A stretch of 21,161 nt of DNA from Alphaproteobacteria bacterium UBA6149 (GCA_002423155.1 DIUV01000002.1:32929-54089), one strand, 5' to 3'; shown: positions 1 through 5,843, counted from the stretch's first letter. Translations and numbers: made by a program. The notes: generated from the letters alone by a model not told the origin.

Positions 1-69
1 TTAAAAGTTTTATTGGACAGTAGTGTGCTGCGGCTAAGAATCTCTGCAACTCCAAACGAGTATTTTCTC

Positions 70-285
70 ATGAAAAAAGAACGCTTTGATGAGCTACTAG
101 AAAGCATCTATGAATGCATAGATATAATAGAAGGCAAAGCCAAACCCGCCCGTGTGCATTATTCGCCTCCCCCAGCAATGTTAAAGAGTGAGAAACCAGC
201 AAGCTGGCTCAGCACGGGCTTTGTTGCAGGTGATTGCGAAGAATCCACAGGCGATGTTGGAGGCTTTGCGAGGGCAAAATCATAA
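70..285 (+). pseudogene. Broken NadS-type antitoxin gene (unit 1 copy)
   Basis: From the ATG at 70 the first ~30 codons match the intact antitoxin at 1511-1804: both begin M-x-x-E-R-F-x-E-L-L and share EGKAKPARVHY. Right after that motif this copy lacks the ~80 bp that encode the first helices of the helix-turn-helix, and the frame shifts. The downstream DNA still matches the intact gene (AGCAATGTTA, then the GGAGGCTTTGCGAGG stretch) but is read out of frame. The last codons and the stop at 283-285 come from a palindromic element inserted at 274. The upstream 69 bp show no recognisable toxin gene. The product would lack a DNA-binding domain, so the gene is dead as a regulator. Confidence 0.8.
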
Positions 286-478
286 ATCGTTAATTTTGTT
301 GTTTTTACTAAATTTCTCTCCTTTGTCATGCCGCTGTAGAGCGGCATCCATGCCAAACCATTAGCTTTTCAGCTTGTTGATAGACATGGATACCGTCCTG
401 CGACGGTATGACGATGGATAATTTAGCAAAAACAACAAAATTAACGATTTATGATTTTGTCCTGGAGGCTTTGCGAGG
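258..478. repeat. 16-bp direct repeat flanking element 1
   Basis: TGGAGGCTTTGCGAGG occurs at 258-273 and again, identically, at 463-478, on either side of element 1. The sequence is the 3' end of the NadS-type antitoxin reading frame (LEALRG in the intact copy). Confidence 0.85.
274..462. mobile_element. Palindromic MITE-like element 1, with 16-bp target duplication
   Basis: The element is about 189 bp and almost wholly self-complementary. Its outer arms (275-314 and 420-461) share CAAAATCATAAATCG followed by TTAATTTTGTTGTTTTT. The inner arms carry GTCATGCCGC...GCGGCATCCATG and GGATACCGT...ACGGTATGACG. It is flanked by an exact 16-bp direct repeat, TGGAGGCTTTGCGAGG, at 258-273 and 463-478. 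The intact antitoxin gene downstream has this 16-mer only once at the same place, so it looks like a target-site duplication. There is no transposase, so the element is non-autonomous. The inner palindrome type recurs in element 6 (11917-12089). Confidence 0.8.
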
Positions 479-494
479 ATAAAATAATATTATT

Positions 495-833
495 TCACAG
501 CAAAAACCACGAATCATCATCCAAAGGCGCACTCACAATATTTTGTTTTGCATCAAGCTTGCCATTTTTGTGCTGCATATAATTAGCAATCTGCTTCGCC
601 GCACAATAATTTTTACATAATTCCCGCGCTAATTTATTGAACAATTCCAACTCTTTTTCTGATGGTTGATAATTCTTATCCGCCACATATTTCTGCGCGA
701 TATTTATAACTCTGTGGATGGTATTTAGCTCGCGTTCCAGCAGAAATTTTTGTTTTTTATCCCCACAAAATTTAAGCCGAATACTCGCCCATAACCCACC
801 ATTTCCCTCACACGCTGCTGCTTTCGGTTCCAT
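495..833 (-). CDS. Icd-like small protein, copy A
   Basis: A 112-residue protein with a Cys/Gly-containing N-terminus and the motif NGGLWASIRLKFC (11-23), followed by a long charged helical region (30-85) with ARELCKNYCAAKQIANYMQ. The NGGLWAS-x-RLKFC signature resembles small phage-borne proteins annotated as Icd-like (host cell division inhibitor) next to C4 antisense RNA; this is recalled by eye and not searched. A good ribosome site, GGGAG, lies six bases before the ATG, but it can pair with an upstream AACTCCC at 887-893, so translation is probably controlled by RNA structure. A second copy (2029-2370) is nearly identical, with about ten substitutions and one inserted residue. The kept frame argues that the protein is real. 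Function is uncertain. Confidence 0.6.
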   Translation of the reverse strand: MEPKAAACEGNGGLWASIRLKFCGDKKQKFLLERELNTIHRVINIAQKYVADKNYQPSEKELELFNKLARELCKNYCAAKQIANYMQHKNGKLDAKQNIVSAPLDDDSWFLL

Positions 834-893
834 TGCAAACTCCCTAAATTGCGATTATCGACCACCAACCTAATCGTTGGTGGTCTGGGAGTT
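834..893 (-). promoter_or_regulatory. Structured leader of Icd-like gene A (hidden ribosome site)
   Basis: On the minus strand the leader reads AACTCCC (893-887), a 10-bp hairpin GACCACCAAC/GTTGGTGGTC (852-882), then GGGAGTT (844-838), then the start codon. AACTCCC is an exact complement of the ribosome site GGGAGTT, which closes the hairpin and masks the site. The same anti-site segment (881-891) can instead pair over 11 positions, including one G-U, with 955-965 in the structured RNA upstream. The two pairings exclude each other. The arrangement is seen in the sequence; the regulatory role is inferred. Confidence 0.6.
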
Positions 894-902
894 AACAAAT
901 CG

Positions 903-1015
903 CCAGTGGACGATCGTGCTGCCCTTTACCTTGCGGCTGGACATACGACAGCACCTCCCAAACCATATGCAGGAAAGGGAGGTATTTTTTAACGGTCAAT
1001 ACCGACCGCCACTGG
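903..1015 (-). ncRNA. C4 antisense-RNA-like structured element, copy A
   Basis: This stretch folds as a multibranch structure: a closing stem CCAGTGG (903-909) with CCACTGG (1009-1015), and inside it GTGCTG/CAGCAC (916-921 with 949-954), CTCCC/GGGAG (955-959 with 977-981), and CGGTC/GACCG (993-997 with 1004-1008). Copy B keeps the last hairpin as CGGCT/AGCCG, with two compensated base pairs, which supports a selected RNA fold. Position next to an Icd-like gene resembles the c4-icd arrangement of phages P1/P7. Strand is not settled. G-U pairs that work only on the minus strand, and the position upstream of the minus-strand gene, favour minus. A T-run (985-990) after the CTCCC hairpin would fit a plus-strand terminator. 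A plus-strand frame crosses this region but is broken in copy B. Confidence 0.5.
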
Positions 1016-1094
1016 AAAGGTTGTTAAGCCCCGAAGCTGGATACTCCAACTCTAGGAGGAGTTTAACATATATTGGGGTATGGGGTCAAATTGG

Positions 1095-1123
1095 TTGTGA
1101 GAGCAAATTTGCAAGAGTATAAT
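1095..1123 (+). promoter_or_regulatory. Promoter with built-in operator for the toxin-antitoxin pair
   Basis: The -35-like TTGTGA (1095-1100) and a perfect TATAAT (1118-1123) are 17 bp apart. A perfect 10-bp palindrome, GCAAATTTGC (1103-1112), sits between them, where a bound antitoxin would block RNA polymerase. A second palindrome, ACGCAATGCGT, lies at 1143-1153 just before the toxin start. Autoregulation by the NadS-type antitoxin is the usual mode for this family; the operator assignment is inferred. Confidence 0.65.
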
Positions 1124-1167
1124 ATACCTATTGTAAAAAAGTACGCAATGCGTTATTATGGGGTCAA

Positions 1168-1500
1168 ATGCACGCAATTATTGAAACTAACGCTTTTGCT
1201 AAAAAAGCCGAAAAGTTACTGGGAGTCAGAGAATACGAGTCATTAATTGCCACCCTCGCATCTAACCCTGATGCTGGTGATTTAATGGTGGGTACTGGCG
1301 GCTTTCGCAAACTGCGCTTAGCACGAGAAGGCGGCGGCAAAAGTGGCGGCTTTCGAGTGATATATTTTTTCCACTGTGTGGGCTGCCCACTTTATCTCAC
1401 TGATATTTTTGGCAAAAATGAAAAAGATAATCTAACGCAAGAACAATGCAATGCACTAGCAAAAGCGGCAGAGTTAATTAAGCAAGCACATAAAAAATAA
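1168..1500 (+). CDS. RelE/HigB2-family mRNA-interferase toxin
   Basis: A 110-residue toxin of the RelE superfamily, HigB-2 type. Family hallmarks are an N-terminal helix-rich part (FAKKAEKLLG), then GTGGFRKLRLAR (48-59), the strand segment GGFRVIYFF, and YLTDIFGKNEKDNLT before the C-terminal helix. Such toxins cut mRNA at the ribosome and are neutralised by the partner encoded downstream. The length is normal for the family. The ATG follows GGGG within the repeated TATGGGGTCAAAT, and the start lies ~45 bp after a strong promoter. Only 10 bp separate its stop from the antitoxin start, so the two are one operon. The equivalent gene is not visible in unit 1. Confidence 0.9.
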   Translation: MHAIIETNAFAKKAEKLLGVREYESLIATLASNPDAGDLMVGTGGFRKLRLAREGGGKSGGFRVIYFFHCVGCPLYLTDIFGKNEKDNLTQEQCNALAKAAELIKQAHKK

Positions 1501-1510
1501 GAGAAATACT

Positions 1511-1804
1511 ATGGAAGAAGAAAGATTCGCAGAATTATTAAGCAGCATCAACGAAGGCGTCGCCATAGCCGAAGGCAAAGCCAAGCCTGCCCGTGTGCAT
1601 TATTTTTTTGCCCCCGAAGAAATAAAATCCATCCGCAATAATTTACGCATGACCCAAGAAGATTTCGCCGCCTCCTTCTGCTTCTCCCCCAGCAATGTTA
1701 AGCAGTGGGAAACTGGCAAGCGCAACCCTGATGGCTCGGCACGGGCTTTGTTGCAGGTGATTGCGAATAATCCGCAGGCAGTGTTGGAGGCTTTGCGAGG
1801 GTGA
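1511..1804 (+). CDS. nadS: NadS-type XRE antitoxin
   Basis: A 97-residue helix-turn-helix regulator, partner of the toxin ending at 1500. The N-terminal part (MEEERFAELLSSINEGVAIAEGKAKPARVHY pattern) is the toxin-binding and linker region typical of NadS/HigA2 proteins. Residues ~45-75 are the XRE helix-turn-helix, with MTQEDFAASFCFS and the recognition helix SNVKQWETGKRNP. The C-terminal LLQVIANNPQAVLEALRG is also characteristic. It should bind the GCAAATTTGC palindrome in the shared promoter and repress the operon, and neutralise the toxin by direct binding. The gene contains the uninterrupted version of the site occupied by element 1 in the unit 1 copy. Confidence 0.9.
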   Translation: MEEERFAELLSSINEGVAIAEGKAKPARVHYFFAPEEIKSIRNNLRMTQEDFAASFCFSPSNVKQWETGKRNPDGSARALLQVIANNPQAVLEALRG

Positions 1805-1817
1805 GATAATATTATTT

Positions 1818-2028
1818 ATGCATTGAAATATAATTAAAAATTACGTCCTCTCCGTCGTCATTCCTGCGCAGGCAGGAATCTCTATCACTACAAACTAGTC
1901 ATTCTCTAGTGTAAAAAGAGATTCCTGCCTGAGCAGGAATGACGACGGAGAGGATATTTTCAATAAAAAATTATTGTTTTTCAGTTATTTTTTTAATATT
2001 TATAAATATTCTCTCGCCCTATCATTTT
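1818..2028. mobile_element. Palindromic MITE-like element 2
   Basis: The element lies between the antitoxin and Icd-like copy B. Its core arms, 1846-1883 and 1918-1955, are near-perfect inverted repeats built on CTCTCCGTCGTCATTCCTGC, each arm also having a small TTCCTGC/GCAGGAA hairpin. AT-rich tails extend on both sides. Unit 1 preserves the empty site: there ATAATATTATTT runs directly into the end of the Icd-like gene (482-497), whereas here ~210 bp intervene. The exact ends are therefore known to within a few bases, but no clear target duplication beyond a T-run is visible. Confidence 0.75.
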
Positions 2029-2370
2029 TCATAACAAAAACCACGAATCATTATCCAAAGGCGCACTCACAATATTTTGTTTTACATCAAGATTTTTGCC
2101 ATTTTTGTGCTGCATATAATTAGCAATCTGCTTCGCCGCACAATAATTTTTACATAATTCCCGCGCTAAATTATTGAACAATTCCAACTCTTTTTCTGAT
2201 GGGTGATAATTTTCATCCGCCACATATTTCTGCGCGATATTTATAACTCTGTTGATGGTATTTAGCTCGCGTTCCAGCAGAAATTTTTGTTTTTTATCCC
2301 AACAAAATTTAAGCCGAATACTCGCCCATAACCCACCATTTCCCTCACACGCTGCTGCTTTCGGTTCCAT
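2029..2370 (-). CDS. Icd-like small protein, copy B
   Basis: A 113-residue close paralogue of the protein at 495-833. It keeps the N-terminal NGGLWASIRLKFC motif and the charged helical part, and differs at about ten positions plus one inserted residue near the C-terminus (KNGKNLDVKQ versus KNGKLDAKQ). The leader with its ribosome-site-masking hairpin is also kept. Conservation of the reading frame with scattered substitutions suggests selection after duplication, though the duplication may simply be recent. The likely role, by context and resemblance to phage Icd-like proteins, is a small inhibitor or effector whose translation is kept off by RNA. A search against Icd-like families would decide this. 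Confidence 0.6.
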   Translation of the reverse strand: MEPKAAACEGNGGLWASIRLKFCWDKKQKFLLERELNTINRVINIAQKYVADENYHPSEKELELFNNLARELCKNYCAAKQIANYMQHKNGKNLDVKQNIVSAPLDNDSWFLL

Positions 2371-2430
2371 TGCAAACTCCCTAAATTGCGATTATCGACC
2401 ACCAACTTAATCGCTGGTGGTCTGGGAGTT
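2371..2430 (-). promoter_or_regulatory. Structured leader of Icd-like gene B (hidden ribosome site)
   Basis: The elements match copy A: AACTCCC on the minus strand (2430-2424), the GACCACC/GGTGGTC hairpin, then the ribosome site GGGAGTT (2381-2375) six bases before the ATG. One hairpin pair differs from copy A. On minus-strand RNA the change gives a G-U pair, whereas on plus-strand RNA it would be an A-C mismatch, which favours the minus-strand fold. The alternative partner of the anti-site segment (2418-2428) is 2492-2502. Confidence 0.6.
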
Positions 2431-2439
2431 GACAAATCG

Positions 2440-2551
2440 CCAGTAGACGACTGTGCTGCCCTTTACCTTACGGCTGGACATACGGCAGCACCTCCCAAAC
2501 CATGTAGGAAAGGGAGGTATTTTTTATACGGCTAATACCAGCCGCTTTAGG
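2440..2551 (-). ncRNA. C4 antisense-RNA-like structured element, copy B
   Basis: The second copy keeps GTGCTG/CAGCAC, the CTCCC/GGGAG hairpin with following T-run (plus strand), and CGGCT/AGCCG (2529-2533 with 2540-2544). The last is a double compensatory change against copy A. The outer closing stem is degraded here (CCAGTAG facing CTTTAGG), so either that stem is dispensable or this copy is decaying. The plus-strand frame that crosses copy A is stopped here by TAG at 2443-2445, so what is conserved is the RNA and not a peptide. Strand uncertainty is as for copy A. Confidence 0.5.
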
Positions 2552-2745
2552 AGAGATTGTCACATCCCAGAGTTTTCTTAACTCTAGGTGGGAATTTAGC
2601 ATGGATTGGGGGTTGGGGTCAAACAATGCCTTATCGTATTCTGATAGACAAGAATGGATAAATAAATTAAAACAAAAACATCGGTTGCATATTTATTACA
2701 TATAGACAACCATAATGCTTAAAACGATTATAACAACATGGTTAA
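2552..2745. other. Non-coding stretch before the helicase gene
   Basis: Up to about 2624 this is the tail of the duplicated module (AACTCTAGGTGGG and TTGGGGTC match copy A). From 2625 to 2745 it is AT-rich with no gene. A GGTTG...CAACC inverted repeat (2683-2687 with 2707-2711) surrounds TTGCAT and may belong to the helicase promoter, but no well-spaced -10 box is visible. Confidence 0.5.
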
Positions 2746-4578
2746 ATGATTATGACAAAACTATTTCAAACACTAAGTCCATACATTTGTGGAAACAATA
2801 AAATACGTACACCACAACAGGAAGCTTACAATGCCTTGAGCGATTATGCTAACAACCCAAAATTAGATAGGGAGGTAGGTATTGTACTGCCAGTTGGATG
2901 TGGAAAATCTGGCTGTATTACAATCACACCATTTGCATTTAAATCAAAAAGAACACTTGTTATTGCACCTAATCTGCATATAGCCGAACAATTAGTTAAA
3001 GAGTTTAATCCATCAAATGACAAAATGTTTTATCAAAAGTGTGATATTTTGCAAAAATCACCATTTCCAGAACCTGTTGAAATAAGAGGAACAACAACCA
3101 ATGTTTCAGATCTTAATGAAGCAGATGTAGTTGTTACAAATATTCAACAACTACAAGGAGGAAGTGAAAACCGCTGGCTTTCAAAATTACAGTCAGATTT
3201 CTTTGACCTTATTATTTTTGATGAAGGCCATCACAGTGTAGCCGGAAGCTATAACATGCTAAAAAACAAATTCACCTCAGCTAACATTGTTAATTTTAGT
3301 GCTACCCCTTTGAGGGCTGATGGTCAACTTATGGCTGGAAACATTATTTATTCTTACCCAATATTTAAAGCTATTGAAAAAGGATATGTAAAACAGTTGA
3401 GAGCTATTAGTCTTGACCCACGAACTCTTCGTTACGTTAGAATTGAAGATAATGAAGAAATTGAGGTTGATCTTGAGGAAGTTAGAAGACTCGGAGAAAC
3501 AGATGCAGATTTTCGTCGCAGCATCGTAACATCAACAGCAACTCTAAATACAATTGTTGATGCGTCTATCAAAGAGCTTAATAGATTACGAAAAGAATCT
3601 GGAGACAATAGATTAAAAATAATTGCTTCAGCTCTTAATTTTGAACACTGTCGTCAAATTGTTACCGCATATCGTGCAAGAAGTTTTAGGGCTGATTATG
3701 TTCATTCTAAAGAAGATAGTACAGCTAACGAAGCTGTTATGAATAATTTAACAAATCATAAAATTGATGTTATTGTGCAAGTTAGAAAGCTAGGAGAAGG
3801 TTTCGATCACCCATTTTTATCCGTTGCGGCTGTTTTTAGTATATTTAGCAATCTTTCTCCTTTTGTCCAATTTGTTGGTAGAATTATGCGTGTTATTGAA
3901 CAGAATTCACCAAATCATATATTAAATAAAGGAGTGGTAATTTTTCATGCTGGTGCAAATATAGCAAATAGGTGGGTAGATTTCCAAAATTTCAGTGAAG
4001 CAGATCAAAGTTATTTTGATCAATTATTGCCATCAGAAAGTAAAGACCCGAACTATCAATATGAAGCACATGAAATTATTCCCATAGACAGTACTAGCAA
4101 CGAAATTGATGTTAGAAGTCAGTCTGATGTTTATCTCCAAGAAATACCACTATTACAAGAAAATCCCAGAATTATCGAGGCTTTTCAAAAATTACAAGAG
4201 GTATTAGAAGAGGAAGGATGCTCGGAGGAAGACCGAGAAATTTTATCTAGAGAAATGTTAACCCCAATACCGACCACTAAAGCAAGCGAAAGGCAAGCAA
4301 AAAGAAATGGTCTTGATATGAGAGTCAAAACGGCTGCTGGGAATATTATGGCTAGACACAATATAAATCCAGCAGGCTATAATCTTGATGAAAAACATTT
4401 AGGCAAGACAAATTTTGTTATAATAAAATCAGCAATTGACAGCAGAATAAACTCAACTGTTGGTAAAACAAACGGTCAAAGGCATGAATTTTCTCGTGAA
4501 GAATTAGATACTATAGATTCAAGATTCGATAGTATTGTTAAAGACATAGAAAACGAGGTTATAAATGGCACGAACTAA
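2746..4578 (+). CDS. Superfamily 2 DEAD/DEAH-type helicase (candidate defence protein)
   Basis: A 610-residue protein with all core SF2 helicase motifs: Q-motif-like RTPQQEAY (21-28), Walker A LPVGCGKSG (48-56, Lys54), motif II DEGHH (159-163), motif III SAT (185-187), motif V KLGEGFDHP (348-356) and motif VI QFVGRIMR (375-382). The architecture resembles the type I restriction HsdR/RadD/XPB group of DNA translocases without a visible nuclease motif. The C-terminal ~170 residues are charged and unrecognised. Its 14-bp overlap with the next small gene indicates translational coupling. Start: ATG at 2746; ATG at 2752 is an alternative, and neither has a clear ribosome site. The gene is markedly AT-rich compared with the housekeeping genes, a sign of horizontal transfer. 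It probably acts on nucleic acid; a role in phage defence is inferred from context. Confidence 0.85.
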   Translation: MIMTKLFQTLSPYICGNNKIRTPQQEAYNALSDYANNPKLDREVGIVLPVGCGKSGCITITPFAFKSKRTLVIAPNLHIAEQLVKEFNPSNDKMFYQKCDILQKSPFPEPVEIRGTTTNVSDLNEADVVVTNIQQLQGGSENRWLSKLQSDFFDLIIFDEGHHSVAGSYNMLKNKFTSANIVNFSATPLRADGQLMAGNIIYSYPIFKAIEKGYVKQLRAISLDPRTLRYVRIEDNEEIEVDLEEVRRLGETDADFRRSIVTSTATLNTIVDASIKELNRLRKESGDNRLKIIASALNFEHCRQIVTAYRARSFRADYVHSKEDSTANEAVMNNLTNHKIDVIVQVRKLGEGFDHPFLSVAAVFSIFSNLSPFVQFVGRIMRVIEQNSPNHILNKGVVIFHAGANIANRWVDFQNFSEADQSYFDQLLPSESKDPNYQYEAHEIIPIDSTSNEIDVRSQSDVYLQEIPLLQENPRIIEAFQKLQEVLEEEGCSEEDREILSREMLTPIPTTKASERQAKRNGLDMRVKTAAGNIMARHNINPAGYNLDEKHLGKTNFVIIKSAIDSRINSTVGKTNGQRHEFSREELDTIDSRFDSIVKDIENEVINGTN

Positions 4579-4783
4579 ATCATTAATTGCACAAGTGGAA
4601 ATTGACCATGCGGGAAAATCTCATAATTGCCAAGCAAACACTAATCACCGTATTGAAAAAAATACCATTCGTTTAAAAGTTAGAAATGGACGCAGTTGGG
4701 ATATTTACTGTCAAGATTGTGCAAAAAAAATCATTTCAAAAGACATTGAAAAACTTCACTTACATATCTCTACTATAACATAA
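4565..4783 (+). CDS. Small zinc-finger-like protein coupled to the helicase
   Basis: A 72-residue basic protein whose start overlaps the last 14 bases of the helicase gene. Possible metal ligands are Cys22 (with His20 or His28) and the pair Cys49/Cys52 in IYCQDCAKK. The spacing, C-x5-H ... I-x-K-x3-R-L-K-V ... Y-C-x2-C-A, resembles a treble-clef or PARP-type zinc finger with one ligand changed. Such modules bind nucleic acid or protein, so it may be a specificity or adaptor subunit for the helicase. There are no close neighbours downstream: a palindromic element begins within ~20 bp of the stop. No family was recognised with certainty. Confidence 0.7.
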   Translation: MARTKSLIAQVEIDHAGKSHNCQANTNHRIEKNTIRLKVRNGRSWDIYCQDCAKKIISKDIEKLHLHISTIT

Positions 4784-4799
4784 TATTTTTATAACAAAA

Positions 4800-4996
4800 A
4801 TATAATAAATAAATTGCATTCTCTCCGTCGTCATTCCTGCGCAGGCAGGAATCTCTTTCACCACAAACGAAGCATTCGCGAGTGGAAGAAGAGATTCCTG
4901 CCTGCGCAGGAATGACGACGGAGAGAGTGTTTTTCAATGAAACATTATTGTTTTTCAATTGCTTTGCAATATTAATAATGCTGTCGTGTAGTGTAG
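4800..4996. mobile_element. Palindromic MITE-like element 3
   Basis: The core arms (about 4820-4857 and 4890-4926) carry CTCTCCGTCGTCATTCCTGC and its complement, the same core as element 2. The right terminus, CTGTCGTGTAGTGTAG at 4981-4996, is the complement of the terminal repeat of elements 4 and 5 (ACACTACnCGACA). The left terminus is unclear; it may begin as early as ~4770 inside the end of the small zinc-finger-like gene. The hairpin could terminate transcription of the helicase operon. Confidence 0.7.
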
Positions 4997-5171
4997 GGAA
5001 TTTGGGTAAAAAATAACGTCCCCAGCTCCTAGTTTTCCGAAGAAAAACTTGAACCCCCTACGGAGCCGTTTCAGAGCTGTGGGCAATTTCCACCTATATT
5101 TGTAACATAAGCACAGCCAAAATGCACCAGAAAAAAGTAGATGCCGCATAGACTTCTATTAACAAAACCCC
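4997..5171. other. Unrecognised remnant sequence
   Basis: The stretch between element 3 and the orphan HigA-like gene has higher GC than the flanking AT-rich tails and no gene that can be supported. A minus-strand open frame runs through it, but it enters the terminal repeat of element 3 and has no recognisable motif or ribosome site. It may be debris of an older insertion. Confidence 0.3.
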
Positions 5172-5489
5172 TTAAGCCAATATCTCCAACCCATGTTTTT
5201 GCACCAGCGTCAATAATTTCAACGCCATGCCGCTAGGGCGTTTTGCGCCGGTTTCCCATTTTTGGATGGTGGATGGGCTGGTGTTTAAATAACGCGCAAA
5301 AATCGGTTGGCTGACATGGTTATGTTCACGAATAAATTTTATTTGTTGGGGATTGATTTCGACAGGTGCAACTAGGCAGGATTGGTCAAAATCGCGCATG
5401 GTAGCTTTGTCGATTCCACCAGCGTTGTATAAACCTTGTGCGGCGCTATGGATGGCGGCGAAGGCATCGTTTTTAAATTTAGTTTTCAT
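5172..5489 (-). CDS. Orphan HigA-like XRE regulator
   Basis: A 105-residue helix-turn-helix protein. The N-terminal FAAIHSAAQGLYNAGGIDKATMRDFDQSCL pattern, the helix-turn-helix VSQPIFARYLNTSPSTIQKWETGAKRPSG, and the C-terminal ALKLLTLVQKHGLEIL are typical of HigA antitoxins that pair with HigB2/RelE toxins. The start at 5489 was chosen because GGAG lies seven bases upstream; an in-frame ATG at 5549 would add 20 residues with no family counterpart. No toxin gene lies on either side: upstream is a palindromic element, downstream unrecognised sequence. It may act in trans on another toxin locus or as a simple repressor. Inverted repeats in its upstream region look like its own operator. Confidence 0.85.
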   Translation of the reverse strand: MKTKFKNDAFAAIHSAAQGLYNAGGIDKATMRDFDQSCLVAPVEINPQQIKFIREHNHVSQPIFARYLNTSPSTIQKWETGAKRPSGMALKLLTLVQKHGLEILA

Positions 5490-5540
5490 GGCAAATCTCC
5501 AATAAAGCTCAGCTTTAGTAGGTGATGATTTTTTATTATA

Positions 5541-5583
5541 AATAATCATCTGGTTTTTATATTACTTTAGATGATAATATAAA
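5541..5583 (-). promoter_or_regulatory. Inverted-repeat operator upstream of the HigA-like gene
   Basis: TTTATATTA (5556-5564) and TAATATAAA (5575-5583) are exact inverted repeats with a 10-bp spacer. ATAATCATCT (5542-5551) and AGATGATAAT (5569-5578) form a second, overlapping pair with one mismatch. Two overlapping dyads 50-100 bp before an XRE-family gene suggest autoregulation. Confidence 0.5.
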
Positions 5584-5587
5584 CATC

Positions 5588-5778
5588 ACACTACCCGACC
5601 ACTTTTTTGACTAAACTTAATAATTATTATATATCAGCACTCTCCGTGGTCATCCCCGCTCTTTAAGCGGGGATCTAAGGACACAACAAAGAACTGTGTT
5701 TTTCGCCTGAGACCCCCGCACAAGGCGGGGGTGACAACGGAGAGTATGGATAAAAACAAAAAAAGTGTCGAGTAGTGT
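5588..5778. mobile_element. Palindromic MITE-like element 4
   Basis: Terminal inverted repeats ACACTACCCGACCACTTTTTT (read as 5588-5608) and its near-complement ending GTGTCGAGTAGTGT (5765-5778) bound a core made of CTCTCCGTGGTCATCCCCGC, AAGCGGGGATC, then GACCCCCGC, GGCGGGGGTGAC and AACGGAGAG. The terminal repeat is shared with elements 3 and 5 while the core differs from element 3. The element sits between the orphan HigA-like gene and cobS. Confidence 0.75.
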
Positions 5779-5843
5779 ATATAAACATACTAAATCTAAC
5801 ACACAATGTATCAACTTTGTTTAACTAAATTTAAAATAACCAA

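Larger units (their letters stand above)
484..2624. repeat. Tandem duplication of the antitoxin / Icd-like / C4-like module
   Basis: Positions ~484-1091 and ~2029-2624 are diverged copies (Icd-like gene, leader, structured RNA, ending at TGGGGTCAAA), and the antitoxin gene precedes both. The 13-mer TATGGGGTCAAAT at 1079-1091 closes unit 1 and recurs at 1157-1169 at the start of the unit 2 toxin gene, marking the junction. Homology after 2624 stops. Confidence 0.75.

Noticed and set aside
159..356. Minus-strand frame over the broken antitoxin and element 1
   Set aside because: It is the complement of the antitoxin remnant plus element sequence and has no independent support.
877..1122. Plus-strand open frame of 81 codons from TTG through the copy A structured region, with a PFTLRL...HLPN...YRPP pattern recalled from phage ash-type proteins
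   Set aside because: The start is TTG inside a hairpin, there is no ribosome site, and the equivalent frame in copy B hits a stop (2443-2445). Conservation fits RNA structure better than a peptide.
4773..5149. Minus-strand open frames across element 3 and the remnant region
   Set aside because: They read through palindromic repeat arms and terminal repeats, have no ribosome sites and show no recognisable domain.
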